Of a stretch of DNA of 7,229 nt, positions 5,994-7,229 are shown one piece after another. The stretch spans positions 1-7,229 of the forward strand of contig JAEINM010000208.1 of the NCBI GenBank assembly GCA_016342385.1. Reading direction: 5' to 3'. Origin of the DNA: Spirochaetaceae bacterium. GTDB lineage: Bacteria; Spirochaetota; Spirochaetia; DSM-2461. The first letter of the stretch is position 1. Every line of letters starts with the position of its first letter. The translations under genes and the position numbers were made by a program. A model generated the notes under the pieces. It saw only the letters and a list, made by a program, of their open reading frames with translations, made no database searches and was not told where the DNA came from.

Positions 5994-6790
5994 AATTCTC
6001 CAATGACTCCGCTGTATGTCAATGTAAACATTTTTGCGAAATTCCGATATGATTCAACGCAAATCTCTGCTGTGCAATAAAAACGGTCTTCTGTTTTAAC
6101 TTCTGACTGCAGCGCTTTCTCTTTAATAATATGGATAATCTGATTCCCGACGCCATCTCTGGAGTCAACTATCTGAATGTTCTTTCCAAGACGGGTTTGC
6201 AACAAATCTGAAAGATAAATAAAATGGGTACACCCCAGAACAACAGCATCGACATCCATCTCCTGAAACCTTGTGACCGCCTTATCTATAATAAAATTCT
6301 TTTCTTTTAAATCGGAAAGAAAAAAGTTATTTTCTACAAACCGGACGATTCCGCTACCGGCAATTTTTTCCACATGGCAATGTGATGCAAAATCCTGTAT
6401 CAGTCCGTTCAGATACGATCCATTGACGGTGCGCTCAGTAGCCAGAACGCCAATCCGTTTTTTTTGACTCATTTCAGCAGCTGGCTTTACTGCTGGTACA
6501 ACACCGACAACGGGAATATCCAGTTTCTTTCTCACTGATTCCAGAGCCGTTACCGATGCTGTATTGCAGGCAATAACAAGAAGTTTCGGATTTCCCACCC
6601 GATTCAGGTATTCCACTGCCTGAAGAACCAGTTCAACTATTTCCTCCTGAGTCTTTTCTCCATAGGGGAAATTCTTAGAATCGGCAAGATAGAAAAAATT
6701 TTCCATGGGCAGCCTATCTTTCACCCATTGCAGATAGGGCAGTCCCCCTACTCCTGAATCTATAAAAGCTATTGGTGCATTGTTACTCAT
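5990..6790 (-). CDS. murI: Glutamate racemase
   Basis: Converts L-glutamate to D-glutamate for the peptidoglycan stem peptide, in the cytoplasm and without a cofactor. Counted from the ATG at 6790 the protein is 266 aa, the usual size. Substrate motif FIDSGVGGL is at 9-17 (Asp11, Ser12), PYG at 42-44, the first catalytic cysteine Cys75 in IACNTAS, and the second, Cys187, in VLGCTHF. Both cysteines needed for the two-base mechanism are present. The reading frame extends to a TTG at 6826, which has AAGGGG at 6831-6836, a better-spaced ribosome site than GAGG two nt before the ATG. That start would add 12 residues (MIYYTYPCNIEV) that the family does not have. I prefer the ATG on homology, but the start is unsettled. 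It is the first gene of its unit and overlaps rsgA by 4 bp. Confidence 0.95.
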   Translation of the reverse strand: MSNNAPIAFIDSGVGGLPYLQWVKDRLPMENFFYLADSKNFPYGEKTQEEIVELVLQAVEYLNRVGNPKLLVIACNTASVTALESVRKKLDIPVVGVVPAVKPAAEMSQKKRIGVLATERTVNGSYLNGLIQDFASHCHVEKIAGSGIVRFVENNFFLSDLKEKNFIIDKAVTRFQEMDVDAVVLGCTHFIYLSDLLQTRLGKNIQIVDSRDGVGNQIIHIIKEKALQSEVKTEDRFYCTAEICVESYRNFAKMFTLTYSGVIGEL

Positions 6791-6883
6791 CACCTCTATA
6801 TTACATGGATAAGTATAGTATATCAATCTTCCCCTTAATAAATTGTACTTGATAGATATGCCGATAATGCTATAGTTTATTTT
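6791..6883. promoter_or_regulatory. Divergent promoter region between murI and the pentapeptide gene
   Basis: A 93-bp AT-rich gap between two divergent genes, so it must drive both. Plus strand: TTGATA (6849-6854), 16-bp spacer, TATAGT (6871-6876), with five of six matches in each box. Minus strand: TTGATA (6826-6821), 17-bp spacer, TAATAT (6803-6798), a weaker -10, and an isolated TACAAT at 6847-6842. No convincing operator or riboswitch fold was seen. Confidence 0.45.
6849..6876 (+). promoter_or_regulatory. Sigma-70-like promoter of the pentapeptide-repeat gene
   Basis: TTGATA, 16 bp, TATAGT on the plus strand: the best promoter match in the window. Transcription would be expected to start about 7 bp past the -10 box, at or next to the ATG at 6884. 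Confidence 0.5.
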
Positions 6884-7229
6884 ATGTACTTTTTAAAAAA
6901 GTGTTCTTCAGCAAATTGCCATTCTATCTCATTGGCAGATCAGGATTTTTGTCCCGAACACTGTGCAAATAGAGAAGTGATAGAAAAAAACCTAATCCGG
7001 GAACTAATCGAAAAGTCCAGTTTTAAAGAAAGAAGTTTTGCCTATATGAATTTTCATGACCTGGATCTCAGGGAGAAAGAATTTGAAAACTGTTCATTTT
7101 CCCACTGTAGTTTTAAAAATGTCAGTTTCAGAAAATCACGATTTTCTCTTGTATTCTTCGACTTTACAGATCTGGAGAAAATCGGATTCCATAAGTGTGA
7201 TTTTATAAATTGTGTTTTTGCCGGATCCA
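6884..7229 (+). CDS. Pentapeptide-repeat protein with N-terminal Cys-rich motif (partial)
   Basis: The reading frame opens at ATG 6884-6886 and is still open at the right edge, giving 115 codons of an incomplete gene. The first 30 residues carry two cysteine pairs, Cys7-x4-Cys12 and Cys23-x3-Cys27 (KCSSANC and FCPEHC), spaced like a small zinc-binding knuckle. From about residue 46 the chain becomes pentapeptide repeats, with a Phe or Leu at the centre of each five-residue step: SSFKERSFAYMNFHDLDLRE, FENCSFSHCSFKNVSFRKSR, and FHKCDFINCVF near the edge. This is the right-handed quadrilateral beta-helix fold. Some members mimic DNA and bind gyrase, but most have no known role, and none is assigned here. 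There is no Shine-Dalgarno site before the ATG. It is divergent from murI and transcribed away from the other genes. Confidence 0.85.
   Translation, partial: MYFLKKCSSANCHSISLADQDFCPEHCANREVIEKNLIRELIEKSSFKERSFAYMNFHDLDLREKEFENCSFSHCSFKNVSFRKSRFSLVFFDFTDLEKIGFHKCDFINCVFAGS

Noticed and set aside
6849..6876. Imperfect dyad around GATATGCCGATAATGC considered as an operator
   Set aside because: The arms match at too few positions to stand out from AT-rich background.

Overview
This is a compact bacterial window. Ten genes can be supported: nine on the minus strand and one partial gene on the plus strand at the right edge. The most telling block is a V/A-type ATPase cluster read right to left as E subunit, DUF2764-type protein, A subunit, B subunit. 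That order, together with the wording of the A subunit (GERAGE instead of GERGNE, and the RKYPAIHPLDSWSKY stretch), the relaxed lipobox and the murI-rsgA neighbours, points to a spirochaete, probably of the free-living Spirochaetales type with a moderately AT-rich genome. This assignment rests on recognition of protein families and gene order. No search was run.

Layout from right to left along the minus strand. A first tight unit holds murI (glutamate racemase), rsgA (ribosome-assembly GTPase), a small lipoprotein gene and a 132-aa unknown gene. These overlap by 4 and 8 bp or are separated by 1 bp, so they look like one operon. It appears to end at a complex hairpin at about 3991-4054. An AT-rich stretch with a plausible promoter follows, and then a second unit: a 117-aa helical unknown, ntpE, the DUF2764 gene, ntpA and ntpB. 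The last is cut by the left edge after 167 codons. Spacings in this unit are 68, 10, -4 and 4 bp.

The first unit supports envelope and translation housekeeping: D-glutamate for peptidoglycan, 30S maturation and a surface or periplasmic lipoprotein. The second builds the rotary ATPase: the A3B3 catalytic head (A, B), the peripheral stalk (E), and probably one or two lineage-specific parts (DUF2764 and perhaps the 117-aa protein). No NtpC- or NtpF-like gene lies between E and A, where many bacterial and archaeal operons carry them.

At the right edge, divergent from murI, lies the start of a pentapeptide-repeat protein with a four-cysteine N-terminus. A good sigma-70-like promoter sits so close to its ATG that the mRNA may be leaderless.

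The window shows no tRNA, rRNA, CRISPR array, insertion sequence or obvious horizontally acquired island. The points worth a second look are the undescribed proteins tied to the ATPase operon, the double-stem intergenic element and the divergent start region.
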